From NCBI GenBank assembly GCA_905221605.1, contig CAJNDS010000668.1, positions 1,695,814 through 1,759,813 on the forward strand: a stretch of 64,000 nucleotides of DNA, in the 5' to 3' direction. This stretch comes from Symbiodinium natans. Lineage: Eukaryota; Sar; Dinophyceae; Suessiales; Symbiodiniaceae. Below the pieces are notes generated by a model. That model saw nothing but the letters and a program-made list of their open reading frames with translations, ran no database searches and had not been told where the DNA came from. Below, one piece after another: positions 21,973 to 34,480 of this stretch (positions within the stretch are counted from its first letter, which is position 1; every line of letters starts with the position of its first letter). A program made the translations under genes and the position numbers.

Positions 21973-24060
21973 CAAGCAGTTTCTTTTGCCACACGCAGGT
22001 GGGAAGCTCCGGTAGTCCGAGCCTCAGACATCTTACCGACGTCCTGAGATGTAGCACGCTGCCCTAACGGGTCCAGGCTTTTGATCTGCAGCCTTGGGCT
22101 GCTGGGGCCAGCAAGGCTGCAGTGAGCCCTCCGAGTCCGCGCACTGCCTCTTTCAGCCAAAGCGTTTCTAGAACTTTCTAGATGTTATTAGCTTTCCGAA
22201 CAGAATCTCGTCAGCTGCAGGTACGATACCTGCCTTGGCTCTTGTGGCTCGCGCTGGTGCTGTCGGGAGACATTCTCTTGTGGCTGGTCGCATGGCAGCT
22301 GCTGCGGCCTCAGTGCCAGCGCTCCACTTGCCACACCTTGCCACACCCAATTCTTCTGGCACTGCGTTCAGCTCAAACGTGTGGGGCGCAAGCGCACCAT
22401 CTTTCATCATCTGCCTTTCTTCGCCATCCGAACGAGTCTGCATCAGACGAAAGCTTCGCATCCAAGAACCTTGCAGCTATGTCATGAGCAGTGCTTTCTG
22501 TGCCGGATTCCGTACAGCCGCCATCTTCAAACTTGGCGAGCCCGCACTCGACACCAGGCAAGGATGAATTCGGACAGTGTCTGCAGATTGTCGCTTTGGC
22601 ACCGAAGCCAGCTGTTCAATCCGATGAGCAGCAATTTCAGTTATCTTTTTTCCCACCGGTGCCAAGTTTTCTCGAATGACTATATGAAAAACGAAACACA
22701 CGCTTTGAGGCTAGACACAGTCTTTCTGGAAGCGGTATGCATAATGTATGTAGCATAGAAGAAATCATGAAATGTCCTGCCCGCGCACGCGCAGAGAATC
22801 GTAGGGGAGCTGATCGCTTGATCTATGGGGCCTGTTTGCGGCATAAGATCAAATGTCATATGAACTGGCAGAGAGTTGGCAGAGCCTTGGTGAGCACACC
22901 ATAGACTTCGCGCAACCCCTAGTCGTAGTCGTAGTCGTTGTAAGTCGCCAACCTGTGCTTACTTAGAAAGTGCGGTTAGCCGCCAAAAAGTCGCTACCGA
23001 GCCTCGCCAACACCAACTCCAACATACAGCCACATGCGGGGAGCCGAGAAGCAGCGTGCCACCCCCTTGTGTTTTGCCCGGCAATATCCTGCATGCAAAA
23101 AACTGGTAAGCATGCGCCAACTGCATTGGCCCCTTGAACCCCTTGCATGCATGCATGCAGTATGGGAGTGCAAGCGTCGTTTCGGCAAAAGAGTAAACCG
23201 CATCTGCAAAGCAGCAAAGCAGCTTCGATCTGAGGTGGAGATGGCTCAAAGCTCGCCGTCAAAGGGAGAGCGCAGCATGACAAATTGCTGCAACGTGGAG
23301 AGACTCTTGCGCCCACCGTTCTCGGAAACTCATTTGCTTTTGCATTTGGGTCTTCTTGCAAACAGAGAATTGAGCTTGTTGCGGATGGGTAAAGGGCATT
23401 CCTGGTCAGAGAAGGTAGCCAGACCCTCTTTCGTTTCAGAGATGCCGTGGAGGTTTTTCTGAGGAAGGCAGAGGTTCTGTTCAAACAATACTGCCCCATA
23501 TGTAAGACATGTACGACCTGCCTGCAACATCGTCTAATTAGGTCATGGCAGACTCTGGAGAGTGTGTAATGCGTTCGATAAGTAGCTCATCTGGGAATTC
23601 TGGCCCGCAGCGGCAGCGTTGAGGACGGGGGGGGGGGGCTCAACAAAAAACCTGTCTTTTTTGTTGTTGCTCCGGTTCCGGAGTTGCTGTCCTTCATTCT
23701 CTTGGCAAGCGGATGGCGGTTTGAGACGGTTTGATTGCTTGAGGGTCTTTGCGCATCTCCGAAAGAATGATCTGAGAAACCAGACCAAATTGGGCCGCAG
23801 GAAATGCATTCTTTGACCAGGCTCGCCGAAGTATAGACCATGGATGTACGTTTGCACTCGAAACTCAATATTGAAACATCTTACTTAAAACACAAGACTT
23901 CCCAACGATTTTTTGAGTTGTGAAACTACGTGGAAGAAATTTCCATAAAGAGCATCGTTCTCTAGCACATCTCGAATACACCCCGAGAAAACTTGCCGCA
24001 AAAGCTGTTCCCAAGCCAATGGGCAGCTGCTGGTGAGAGCAGACAAAGCACTGTTGCATT
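21973..24060. other. No gene recognised
   Basis: Two consecutive same-frame open stretches (22182-22487 and 22491-22679) are Ser/Pro-rich with a hydrophobic start, but neither carries a motif. A (GTAGTC)n micro-repeat lies at 22920-22940 and a G run at about 23629-23640. An ORF at 23034-23462 has no recognisable domain. Confidence 0.4.
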
Positions 24061-24480
24061 GCGAGGGCCCAGCAAAGCTAATTGGTACTGCCCCGCTTGC
24101 CCCACTTCTCCGGCTTGCCTGGAGCTTGACAGGAATGCAGAGTGTGTAGCTTGGGCCAGTGGGGCAAGTGGGGCTGGGCCCCCACTCAGATTGTCGGGCT
24201 TGCTTTTGTTTTTTGGAAGGGGGAAGGGGGCGCTTATCCCCGCTTGCCCTACTTGCCCCCCCCCCCGGGGTTCACTTTCCATTTGCCCTGACCCACTTTC
24301 CCCTTTCCCAAAGGCGTGAGGGGGGCTTGAGGTGGGGGGGGGGTGGGGCAAGCGGGGCAAGCACGGCAAGTGGGGCAAGGGGCAGAAATCGCTTCGCTGT
24401 TAAGACAGCGCAAGTGGGGCAAAAGCGTTCCTCTAAGGAACCAACGCAAGCGGGGCAAGCAGGGCAAGTGGCAGAAATCA
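24061..24480. repeat. GGGGCAAG-family interspersed repeat
   Basis: Many copies of the octamer GGGGCAAG and its complement CTTGCCCC, as GCAAGTGGGGCAAGCGGGGCAA-type runs on + at 24350-24475 and CTTGCCCCACTTG-type runs at 24095-24260. The two halves are inverted relative to each other, so the region could fold into a long imperfect hairpin. It also contains C and G runs near 24250-24270 and 24333-24345. Confidence 0.8.
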
Positions 24481-25090
24481 GTTAGCACTGCACTTGAAGA
24501 GCCCTTCCCTTCAACGAATAAGTCTATTTCCTAATTCCACTTACCATGAAAAAAGGGCATGGGTGAGTTGGTATGTTAATTGATTTCAAGGTAGGAGTGC
24601 CCCTTTGCCCTGTACTCGGGGCTTCCCTCAACAAGGTCCATTCTGGTTCCTCGTTTTCAAGCCTTGTGATGTGGTCCTTGGCCATCCTGAAGCCACTAGA
24701 CCGAGCCTCAAAAACCTCAACAAGCCTTCGCAACCTGCGAGTCCTACGTTTTCCTGCTGAGACAAAAAGCTTCAACCCCAAGCCTTCACAACTGCGATAT
24801 TTTGTGTAGCAACTTTTGAATTAAAAGAAGCCCTCTACTCCTTCATAATTACGAGAATCAAAGGAAAGTGCTGCAACTTTAGTAGTACTGAAACTCAAAA
24901 TCTCAAACCGTAACGCTCATTGAATCCCGGACCCAAGCTGGAAAAGGGCGGGGAGTGGGGCGCCTGCGGCTTTCTGTTTCATTATTCGGGGGGTTGGTGG
25001 GTATAGGGTCCGCAGTCGTGAGAAAGCAATCATCCATTTCGGCTCTGAGCTGTGTTCTCTCACATGGCCACCACCCAAGCGCCTGCCGGG
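24481..25090. other. No gene recognised
   Basis: Overlapping frames exist on both strands at 24524-24809. The minus-strand one is hydrophilic and Arg-rich, but without a motif. I assign nothing. Confidence 0.35.
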
Positions 25091-25135
25091 GTTGTTCCAA
25101 GGATGTCTAAGGTCCAATGAACAAAGCGGCGGCCA

Positions 25136-25180
25136 AATTCAGGCAATTCAGGCAATTCAGGCAATTCAGGCAATTCAGAA
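25136..25180. repeat. 9-bp tandem repeat AATTCAGGC
   Basis: Five tandem copies of AATTCAGGC. Being a multiple of three it stays open and reads as a repeated Gln-Ala-Ile tripeptide in an otherwise unremarkable frame. Confidence 0.9.
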
Positions 25181-25439
25181 GTCCAAGATCGCCGGAAACG
25201 GTACCAGTGTTGGAGCCGGTGCCATGGCACGACAAATCAGCTCGATGGTTGTTTTTGTACTTCGTTTGTTGATGTGGGAAGGGCAAGAGCTCCGAAGCAA
25301 AACAGAGCCTCTTTCAAGCTCGGTCCTCCATGGACCAAGTTCTGGCGCGACTTGTGCTGTATTGCTACATTGTCTACATGCGCAGAACCATCATCTCACG
25401 TGTCTTTGCGCACACAGACGTCAAATTGAACTGCAGAAG

Positions 25440-25590
25440 ATGGGGTGAACAACTTGACCTGTGAATCATGCGAAACGTGATCCACTGCTATGGCATGGCT
25501 TGACTCGTCAAGTCCCTGACATCGCCCACAAGCTCAGTCAGTTGTTTGACGCGTATGCCGGGAGAATCCTGGGGAGCAGCTGAAGCCTAG
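25440..25590 (+). CDS. Exon-like open stretch, unknown
   Basis: The frame at about 25516-25581 reads RQVPDIAHKLSQLF then DAYAGRILGSS, ending in TGA. It has the composition of a real helical protein segment, and intron limits cannot be fixed. I recognise no family. Another such piece (KRNLKLCANINPHVFAWARR) lies at about 25798-25860. Either could be an exon of an unidentified + strand gene, or chance. Confidence 0.2.
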
Positions 25591-26034
25591 AATGATCACC
25601 ATGTCGACAGTTTTGGTTCTCGGCACGCCGAGAAGGTATTGAGTCTATTTAGTAGTTTGCACGGGCTGAAGCCAAGAACTTGGAAATCTTCCTCCGGTAT
25701 CCTTCTGTTATGTCCTGTTCGAGATGGGTTCAGAAAGAATGTGCTCGGTCGACGCCTCTTCCTCATTCCTTCGACAGCTTCGACTGCGCGATGTCTAAGC
25801 GGAATCTGAAGCTGTGCGCGAACATCAACCCGCATGTCTTTGCGTGGGCGAGGCGTGATAAGTCTGCTCAGTAATTACTGTTGGAGATACACCGAATGCC
25901 CTTTTGCCGCAGTGCAAAATTGGCTGGTCTTCAAGAACAGAGTTTTGACAGCCAAGTGCCGCGCATCCATTTGGCTCCAGGTAGTGGCACTTGGCTCAAC
26001 GTGTCTGTGGTGGTGTAGTCGGTGTAGTCAGCAA

Positions 26035-26480
26035 TGATCGGCAGACTGCCAAAGGCAGCGCGCTGCCGGCGCTGGCTCCTGCTGATTGCACTCGTGACTG
26101 GTTCTGCAGTCTATTGTTTGCTCATGTGCGCTCATGTGATTCATGCATGTTCATGTCCCTGACGTCCTTCAGGCTCTTCCTGCAGAGGCGCTACTTTGCC
26201 CTGCCCTGTGCCCGATGGCCACCACAGACGGCCACCCTGCTCCATGTCGCTACCACTCCAACAACTGCACCTCGGCATGACTTTTTCCCACTTCTTCGAG
26301 TTTGGGCGCCTTGCATAGGCTTAGCCTATGCTAGATGGGTTCCGGTAGCCCTACTGTCGCAATCTCCGCGTCACCTTCACAAGTGGATGTGCAGTCTGGG
26401 GGAGGTACCCTTGATTGTCAACTCTGTAACGAGGGTCCACGGTTTTGTGGCTGCGTGCCACATTCGATAGTCTACAGCGA
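26035..26480 (+). CDS. Possible secreted/membrane protein N-terminus (signal peptide plus Cys-rich exons)
   Basis: An ATG at 26035 opens MIGRLPKAARCRRWLLLIAL followed by VTGSA, a good signal-peptide shape: basic start, Leu-rich core, small residues before a putative cut. A splice from GGTTCTGCAG (about 26107) to the acceptor before GCTCTTCCTGCAG (about 26171) would add LPAEALLCPALCPMATTDG and further Cys residues. A later open piece at about 26343-26470 reads VAISASPSQVDVQSGGGTLD then CQLCNEGPRFCGC. The run of Cys-containing exons suggests an extracellular protein. It could be the 5' end of the receptor-like gene whose Cys-rich exons start at 44.3 kb, but nothing in the sequence proves the link. 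Splice sites are guesses. Confidence 0.28.
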
Positions 26481-26699
26481 CGTTTTTGTTGTGATTTTCT
26501 CCACACTTGTGATTCCAGAGGCTGGGGTTTAAGCCGCCAAGCCATGCAGGCATCGTCCCCACGATTCCAAACACAACCCGCGTCGCCATGCACGAGCTGA
26601 ACATCGTGGTTATGAATCCGTGCCTCAGCCTGGGACACCAAGGAATTGACATCGGGCATTGAAGTCCAAGTCCTATACCTTCCAACCCTCTCGGGGTCC

Positions 26700-27115
26700 C
26701 TGGAGCGATGACTAGTGGAAAAAGGGCACGACCTCTGATTCGCGCGATGCTTGCTCTTGGGCTCCTAGGCATGGGCTTGGGTTGTGGGGTTTGGAAGGTC
26801 CGATTGCCAACATGGATCGTTAATTTGCACCCTCAGAAGCCTGGAGCCCCCAAGCTTGGAGTATTTGGAGATATTTGGAGCCTTCTCGGCCCTTTCTGCG
26901 TCTTGCAGATACTGACAACGTCTGACAACCCTAAGCTTGAGCATCTTGAGGGCACGTTACGCATCCTAGCCCGCGATGGTGTAGCAAGGTATTCCGGCGC
27001 GGCTGGTGACGTGGCCACGGTGTCAGAGCTTTTCCTGAATCACATGAGAAGTATGCCTGCGTTTTCTTCCAAATTAGAAGACTTTCCGATCTCTTTGAAT
27101 GTTGCCGAGTGAGCG
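26700..27115 (+). CDS. Exon-like open frame, unknown
   Basis: A 134-codon frame (26708-27112) contains a hydrophobic stretch (MLALGLLGMGLGCGVW) and, toward its end, a well-formed hydrophilic segment (EHLEGTLRILARDGVARYSG, DVATVSELFLNHMR). The second part in particular looks like a real protein piece. No family is recognised. It may be an exon of the same unidentified + strand gene as its neighbours. Confidence 0.22.
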
Positions 27116-27228
27116 TGCGGCAAGCCAGGGCCTCTCTCAGCAAGCCAACATATGACAACCCCACCAGACATAGTTCACCATGTTCACGCGATGAGCAGGC
27201 TCATGCGTGATTAATATCGCCGACAGAG

Positions 27229-27465
27229 TGACTGCAAGTCAGGAGCCGTTGTTGCAGGCAGCAGCGCAGGAGATTGAGGCGATCCTTTTTTGGCAAAGCT
27301 TGCAAAGTCTTGCAAGCAATCTTTGGGCTTGGAAGTATTTTCGGGTACAGGATGAACTTGGATGTGCTCGCTTGATTCCCTGAAGGACAGCAGCTTCCTC
27401 CCTGGCTATCGGTTAAAAGTCCATGTGGTGGATGCAGAGTGTTCCGCTCCGACGCCCGCGCACAT
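27229..27465 (+). CDS. Two exon-like pieces, one resembling a receptor ligand-binding (ANF/Venus-flytrap) motif
   Basis: The first piece (about 27229-27345) reads TASQEPLLQAAAQEIEAILF and onward, after an AG acceptor and up to a GTACAG donor-like site. The second (about 27383-27465) reads DSSFLPGYRLKVHVVDAECS. In family terms, LPGY-x-L followed by D-x-x-C is the hallmark of the first strand of extracellular ligand-binding domains of class C GPCRs, guanylate cyclases and related receptors. The match is short, and I found no later exon of that domain with confidence. Confidence 0.27.
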
Positions 27466-29940
27466 ATTTGGTTCCGGGATGAACTGCTTCAGTTGGCATT
27501 CTTTGGGTGGGTCAGTTGGGCTGTGTCCCTGGGACAAGGGCATCCGTATCCAAAGCCTGAGATGCCTTTGGACTTGCATCGGTGTTGCTTGCAGACGCTG
27601 AAAGCTGGTGGCCAGCGCAGTGCTTCTTGACAGTTGACTGTAATGTTGAGTTTAGACCCTGCTCTCTTCATTGTTGCTATACGTCCAAGGTGGTGACTTT
27701 GATAAGAAACAGCGGGCTCGTTCGAAGACTCCTTGCTGCCTTGTAGAAAGCACGGGGTGCGAGTAAACGCCGGGCTAGGGAAGCCCAACAAACCAAGGGG
27801 GATGAACCAAACCCTTCGCGGGCTCAAGCGGGCGGAGGAGGGGGAGCGGATTATGGCTGGTCGGTGGTCTCAGTCGTTATACGTAGGAAACCAAGCATCA
27901 TGCGAGTATTGCCGAAACCAAGAGGGCCCAAGCAGTTCAAAGCTTTCTGCTTAGTGTTCGCCTTGTTTGCAAGGATAGGAATCCGCCGGACGATTGCTTC
28001 TCTCAGCGCCAGCCCACCGAAGCACGCGGTGCCCATCCGGTATTGGTCCGGTTCAATGGCATTTTGGGGTTTTCACGGCCAACCAAGAGGTTTGCTTTTG
28101 AATGAGGTCCATTAGTTGTCGTTGTGTTTTGCGGGTGCAGCTGCCGTCTGTGTGAGTACTTGGCAATCTGCTGTCACCTCAAAGCCCTTCACGAATGGAG
28201 GTGCTGGGCGCCGTCTGCAGTGGTACCTCGGAGGGCGTCAACGATGCCCTGTACCACTACAACGTGCTTCAGGTGCCCGGGGTGCAGCTTCTTCAGCTCG
28301 TCAAGGCAGAGTAGCGACCCCTGAGCCCACATCAGTTTGTACTGTTTGTAATTTTGAAGCATCGGCAGAATATCCCAGGTCTTGTGCTTGAGACTACGAG
28401 GTTTTTCTAACTTCAAATCATTTCAAATCTGTGCGCAAACAGAGCTCGCACAATGCGCAAGACTTCCGAATAAGGTAAGTCATTGCAGATCGATTGACTG
28501 GCTTGCGCAGGTCTTGCAAGGTAACCTTCCTAACGACGGCAACCATTTAGAAACTCGAGTGTGCCGCTGGCACTGAGTCTTTGGTCGTGTTGGGTGGTTG
28601 CGTGAAATGTGTATGTTTCCTGTGCTGGCCAGGGGCTTCAAGCATGCAGTTGAGGCACAAAGTGTGGGTACAATGTACCTGGGGCTAAGGAGAAGTGTGA
28701 GACCACGTTCACATAGGCACACATGATCATCCACTTTGCGCCAAGAAAACAGAAAGTCCTGCTTGTGGTTTGGGTCAGATAGGCTGTCCGTCCGTCACCA
28801 GCTCTCAATGGGGAGAAATTGGCAACCGCACTCCATGGGACCAGCTGCGGGCATCGCATGGCCTCGTCCAAGTCATCCCCACATAGGTCTCTGTGAGTCT
28901 TGGGGCCTTGGGGTTCCTCATGCCCCCCGCATCCTGCTGCGGGTCGTATGAATCCGTATGAACTCGGTCTTTTCTCTTGTTTTTGCTCTCTCCTCTCGGG
29001 GAGGATGTTGTGTGGTATGGCATGTTGCATCAAGATGCAAAAGAATGTGCAGAGCCAAAATCGCCCTGCACATTCTACATTATATATACATATGGTGGCC
29101 GAACGTGTTGTTGGCACACAGTGTCTTCCGGCCGGGTTGCTTGTCCCGTGCCCGAAGCAACAGTGCTCAAGAAGCAACATGCGGCTCGAGAACAGAATGC
29201 CACCAGCGATCACTCCGTCATGTCTTCGTGTTGTGGACACTCCATGGAAGATTTTGGAAACATCGCATGTACAGCGACGTCCCTCAGGGTACAGATTGAG
29301 CTTGAGGATGAGCATGGACTTCTTTCCTTTTGCATGTAGCAAGGTTTTGCTGCGTTCTTTTGTGTTTGTAACATGCCTAGCTGCTTCGACAAACCGGACC
29401 CAATAACGCCTCGACTCCGCATGTGTTAAGCAAACTAGTTGGAATGCCGAATTTTTTTATTCCTCTGATGACTGCCATTTGCGCAAGCTAACAGTGCCGA
29501 CAGCAGCTGCATAGATTGTTAGTCATCGTTTTGGATTACCAGATTCGTAAGCAAGGAGGCATTCGGCAAAATTAATTCGTGAAGCCCGGGTTTTTCTGTA
29601 GAACCGGTGCGCGTCCCGGCTGGGAGCGGGGCATGTAAGATTTAGGCCCAGGATTACCTGGTGCGGCTGGCTTGTTAAAAGGGTTGTGTGTGTATGTTTG
29701 CATTCCACAATGCACCGCGGCCGCAACTGGCTTGTCAGCTTCTCCTGTGCTCTACATCCACGTGCCTCGAGCACATGCAGCAGGAAGGGAAACGAGCACA
29801 ATCGGGACGATAGCACCCCAGAGAACAGGGCTTCTGAATTGAAAAAAGAGCGCACTGAGAGCGACTCGGCCTCGCCAAAGCCTTGGGGCTTGTGCCAAGC
29901 TCGATCTCTTTCGGACTGCAGCAAAAAACAGCCCATCATT
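27466..29940. other. No gene recognised
   Basis: Many short frames on both strands, none convincing. There is a clear GTAAGT donor-like word at about 28475 after an open stretch, but no motif around it. Confidence 0.35.
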
Positions 29941-29944
29941 TCAA

Positions 29945-30120
29945 CATCTGAATCCCTGAGCTGGGAGGTTTCTCCAAGTTCCGTCTCTGTGAGCTTGAGC
30001 GACCGCCACCTGACTTGAAGGAAATCCGACTCGGAGTGTCTGTGCTGGACGACACATCTGTGATGCTTGTGACCACCTCAAGAGCTGCTCTGGCACTTTT
30101 TGTCGAGGCACCCGTTTTCC
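29945..30120 (+). CDS. Exon-like open stretch, unknown
   Basis: The frame reads ELGGFSKFRLCELERPPPDL then KEIRLGVSVLDDTSVMLVTT and SRAALALFVEAP. The alternating hydrophobic pattern (RLGVSVL, SVMLVTT, LALFVEA) suggests a beta-sandwich segment of an extracellular protein. A faint resemblance to the immunoglobulin-like end of family-2 glycosidases was considered but not convincing. No start, stop or splice site is defined. Confidence 0.22.
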
Positions 30121-30393
30121 CTACTTTACTCGGGTGGTGCCTTCCTACCGCTTCAACGTACTGGCTCTCTTCGACGTTTTGAAGATGCTCAACTTCAGAA
30201 GCTGCTTGGCTTCAATGATTTTTTTGAGGGGGGTGACAGTGGCAGAAAACTCCGTGCACGGCTTGAGGGTTTCAGAACTTTAGGGTTGGCTGGCCGCTTG
30301 ATCTTGAGACATGCAGATGTTGACAGCAGCTTGGTGGCTCGGTTTTGGATGTTTTCGGAACACTGGCGCCTCATTGCGTGTCTAACCGTCTAA

Positions 30394-32480
30394 CCGTGAG
30401 AGGGCGCCTTCGAACCCCAAAGCGCTCAAGTATGAGTACTTTTGCCACACTTGGAGACGGGAGTCTCAATCTTCAAGCTGGCGTGGCTTGACCCTGCAGG
30501 AGTGGGAATTGTACACGGAGCCCGCAGCATCAGCGTGTCCCGGCTAGTTGCAAGGACACATGAAGACACCCTCGGTTTGCCGACCCTTGTGGGGGATACT
30601 TGATTGTGCTCATCAAGGGGAAGTCGGCTCTGAGAGAGGGGTTTGTACGCTCCGGGGACTCTTGATGTCATGATGTCGTGCAGTATTCGGGCGATCAGAC
30701 TGCATCTCAAAAAATGGGCCGAGGCCTGCAAAATGACGAATTGACGTCCATTGCAGCGCTATTTCACAAAATTTAAAGGGCTCCCTGAAGCTTGCGAGAT
30801 GCCGTTTGCAAAATCTCAGTTGGTGCGGCGAAAAAAGATTGTAAACCCCTCACACTTGAGGAGGGGGTTGGCCCTGGCTGGTGATTTCGGGTAAGTGATA
30901 TCGGGGAATTGAGGCATCCTTTTTTCCCAAGTGAGGTCTAGGCCCCACAATTGCAAACAGACCCCGAGACGAAAGTCTCTGGGGCTCCCCGGTCCACCGT
31001 GGTTTCGACAAAGGGCACAAGGGTTCCATCAAAGCCGGTCTTGCTGTCCCCCCGACATGCCCTTATCCCCAGTTTGCGAGAAAGGCAAAGGGGAATAAAG
31101 AGGGATGAACCAAGAGCTGGCCTGCGAAGGCGCATGTCCTAAAGTGATAGGAGTACATGCTGAGGTCCTGGCCAGGGACTTGCTCTTGGAGCTTGTGCTG
31201 CCCGGAAGACTTGGTGAGTGCTTGAAGGCTGAAGGCTGATGCAGGAACGTAGACGCCCGGAAGCCCTGCGCAAATTTGGTTCGAGTTGAGAGCTTGTGCA
31301 TGGGCATGGGGTTGGTGAAGGTGTCTGTTGCGGGCAGTTCGGCAAATCGCTTGAAGCCCACGGAGGTTTTGCTTCGACTCTAGATCTCAAGCTGCCCCCA
31401 CCAACAGGCCCCAACTCCTTTTGACCGTGTCGGTTGCAGGTTGAGTAAGTCCGCTGAGGCAGCAAGACTTGGACTCCGGAGCCTATCCCTGGACGGTGCT
31501 CCTTCAAGCACAAGTGCAGGACTCGTCACTACCAGGTACTACCAGTGCAGAAGGCGAAACTTGCACAGCCGGTTCAGGTGCTGCTGGCCTTTGCAAGCAA
31601 AGCAGGTTGGGCGCACAAGCTTCAGTATTATTCAGCCAGAGCTTTGTACAAGTGGAAGCATCAAATGACTGCATGACTCTGAGACAACCTTCAACAACCT
31701 TCAGCATGTTAAATGTCGGCCAGGACTTGGACAGTGCCTCGGATGTGACTGGACAGCAGAGAGTCTGCGCACGTTTTGCATCTTCCAACCTGCGCAGCTT
31801 ACCGTGCGTGTCTCTGTTTCCATGTCTGTCTCACCTCGAAGATTTCGTCTGCAATTAATTGAGTCTATTTTTTGGTGCAGGACATCAGGAGATGCGGTGT
31901 TTGAGGTCGACATGGCATGGCTTCAAGAGATCCGTATCCTACGGTCCTACAGCCTGCAGCTGCCACAAATACATCTTGAAAGCATCTCGTGAGGCTATGG
32001 ATTTGGTGCGGAGCCGGGATTCCCGCATCAACATGATCGCTCTTTATGAGGCCTAGGGCCAGGGTTCTGAACGTTGAGATTTTTGTAGGCCTTCAGGCTC
32101 CGACCACGAGTCGTCCACCATGCCCACATTGCGTGCGTAGTCATGCCAAGAATTATGCTCGATCTTGGCTTTGATTTGCAAAGCACATCGAACATTTCGC
32201 TGTGTTGCATGTTGCATTCCTGGGCCCCTGATGACAGCCACAATCTGGGACTTGATTGTTAGCATGCCACAACGGTCCGCAACAACATGTTGCCCAAACC
32301 ATGGTAAGATGAAAAGGCGAGACAAAACAGCAGCGAGCCAGACTGGGTAAATCACAGCGAAAGGTTAAACTAGCCTATCCATCCACAATGTGCACTTTTG
32401 ACCAACAGTTTCAACCCTGAGCGCTCCTCCCGAACACTCTTCGTTTGGGGATGAAGGGCCAGGAACAACAATGATTCAGG
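30394..32480. other. No gene recognised
   Basis: A few 60-130 codon frames occur on both strands. One after an acceptor-like GTGCAG at about 31877-31882 (TSGDAVFEVDMAWLQEIRIL) looks protein-like but is isolated. Confidence 0.35.
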
Positions 32481-32509
32481 CTTCTGGGCTTCTGGGCTTC
32501 TGGGCTTGT
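32481..32509. repeat. 9-bp tandem repeat CTTCTGGGC
   Basis: Three to four tandem copies of CTTCTGGGC in an otherwise unique region. Confidence 0.8.
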
Positions 32510-32906
32510 CGCCTTATCGCTTAGGGTTGACGGTTTACGTGCTGATGTTTGAGGTGCAGGCTTTGTTTGGGCTGGGTGGCACCCCGAAAATGACCAAAAG
32601 GGAAACAACGCCCTTTGAGGATGATGGAGCGGTGCTGCTTTGCCAGGCATACATCCGCGGCATGCAGCGAAGCAAGCAATTGGCTTTTCATTGTTTTTTC
32701 GAATATCAAAAAGATTAACTCTAGACGGTCTATTGGCGCCCGAATTTGTAGAACAGCGCTGCCGTGGTTTCACGGCGAATCGAAAACGGCCACGAGTCAT
32801 AAGCCATTCTTATCATTTCATATTTGCTCTTTTTACAGCCTGGCTTCGGTTCAAAAAGTTGCGGCATGTATCCGCATGTCAAACTCGAGTGACTGGCGGT
32901 GATTGA

Positions 32907-33120
32907 ATCCACGATGGCGCCGGCGAAGCGTTATGGGGATGTATGGAGCTGAAATGCGCTGAGGCTGTCTCCAGACTATGTTTGGATGCTGTCCTCGGGT
33001 TGGTGGAATCTCGGGCAGAAAGAGCTCTTGCGCGAGAACATTGCCGGATTCTGGCGTGTATCGCCACTTTTGCGTTCGGGCCGATCGGGTATCCCTCATT
33101 GCTTGGGCACCTTCCACACG
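32907..33120 (+). CDS. Exon-like frame ending at a GTAAGT donor, unknown
   Basis: The frame (Met at 32943) reads MELKCAEAVSRLCLDAVLGL then VESRAERALAREHCRILACI and FGPIGYPSLLGHLPH, ending exactly at a canonical GTAAGT. Regular heptad-like hydrophobic spacing suggests two helices. The combination of an uninterrupted frame and a strong donor makes it one of the better exon candidates between 22 and 44 kb. I recognise no family. Confidence 0.32.
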
Positions 33121-34480
33121 TAAGTTTGAACTGTGATCTCTATCTAGAAAGCTGCACCTTCAAGCGGACTTCATGGCCAGCATTTTCTACAGTCTGCCTG
33201 GGGTCTGGGTATGCAGATGCAGAGGTACTTGCCCACCAGTCGCACAGACACTGAAGTAATTGCAATCCAGGTATGCTAACGTGAAGTCGGAATAGTACTC
33301 GTCGCTAGGGACCGTTTATCGACAGGAATCGGCGGAGTACGCCCACAGAAGAGTACATGGGGGTGGGCATATACAACGGATCTGTGCATTCCTGGTAGTG
33401 CAGTGAGCTGTGCAGTTGAAACTTGAGGAATCTTGAGGAGTTCGGGCTGCGAGGTAGCAACCTCAGGATGAAGGAGGGGACCCCAAAGACCATTGTTGTT
33501 GGACCATAGCTGCAGTATAGCTGCCATAGCTTTCGAGGACGTGAATTATGCCATTACTTAACAGATGCCTAACATTTTTGATGCATAGGCTCCAGAACTT
33601 TGCTCAACTCGGCGCCGGAACCGCAAACTGCTCTTTGGTGGCATGGGCTTTGTGCTGCTCAATTTTGTACGCAAACCACTGCTCTGTGTTGATTTCACAG
33701 GCAGTGATTGTCGATGTGAGACCGCTAACAGCAGGCCACCGATACCAAGACCTGACACCTTGAGCCTGGATCTCTTGAGCACCGCAACTAGCAGCATCCT
33801 CAGCCCTCAGCACTCAGGCCCGTGTACTGCAGAGGAACTGCTGCGAACCGGCTTTGGAGCCATGGGCTTCGACATGGGTCCGATGATGCACCTTGGTGAT
33901 CTCCTAGGAGATATGTTGCCATAAACGAATGCGTGTTGGTCCTTGCCAAGCTTCGGACTCGTGTTTTGGATAAGGGCAAGGGGGTTGGAAAGTTCAATCT
34001 GCCAAATCCTCAGAGCAGATTCAGAAGCTGCACAGGAACACCAACGACATGCATGGTCTTTCGGGCCGCCGGCTTTCGGACATCTACTCCGCCGCATGGC
34101 TCGAAGAAGTGGAACTGGTGCAGCGTGTGTGTACGGAGACGTCATGGCGAGATCTTTGGCTTTTTCTGTGGCCACGCGCCATACGAGCTTGCCTTTGTAC
34201 AGTATACAACATGGAGGCGTGAAAGAGAGTGAGAGAGAGACAGAAAGAAAAAAAGGGCACGTTTGGCACGTTTGGAGGCGCTGCAAGAACAAACACACAC
34301 ACACAACACACTCAAGCAACCTTCCTGACAGCCAATACTGGTACCTCCGATCTGCGAGCCACATCAGCTTAGACAGGCTAAGCCTGCTGTCACTGAAGTA
34401 CATCATGCTCCTGAATACCTCTGATGTTTCAAACTGGTGTTGACATTGCAATCCCAAGGGTGTCTTGGGGCATGAAGGTG
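33121..34480. other. No gene assigned
   Basis: A possible exon follows a pyrimidine-rich acceptor at about 33699 (AVIVDVRPLTAGHRYQ), and a frame ending with MGPMMHLGDLLGDMLP stops at 33924. Neither is recognised. A run of ten or more T lies at about 34490-34500. Confidence 0.3.

Noticed and set aside
21447-22160. Minus-strand ORF of 237 codons rich in Val/Ala
   Set aside because: Triplet-repeat artefact; every frame over the array is open with a different homopolymer-like product.
25978-26000. Possible relic spliced-leader sequence (GTAG..TTGGCTCAA)
   Set aside because: Only the nine bases TTGGCTCAA and a nearby GTAG match the dinoflagellate spliced leader, which is expected by chance in a window of this size.
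29945-30390. Beta-mannosidase-like C-terminal domain
   Set aside because: Only a faint pattern of strands (VMLVTTSRAALALFVEAP); expected downstream motif is not in frame, and no catalytic exons were found upstream.
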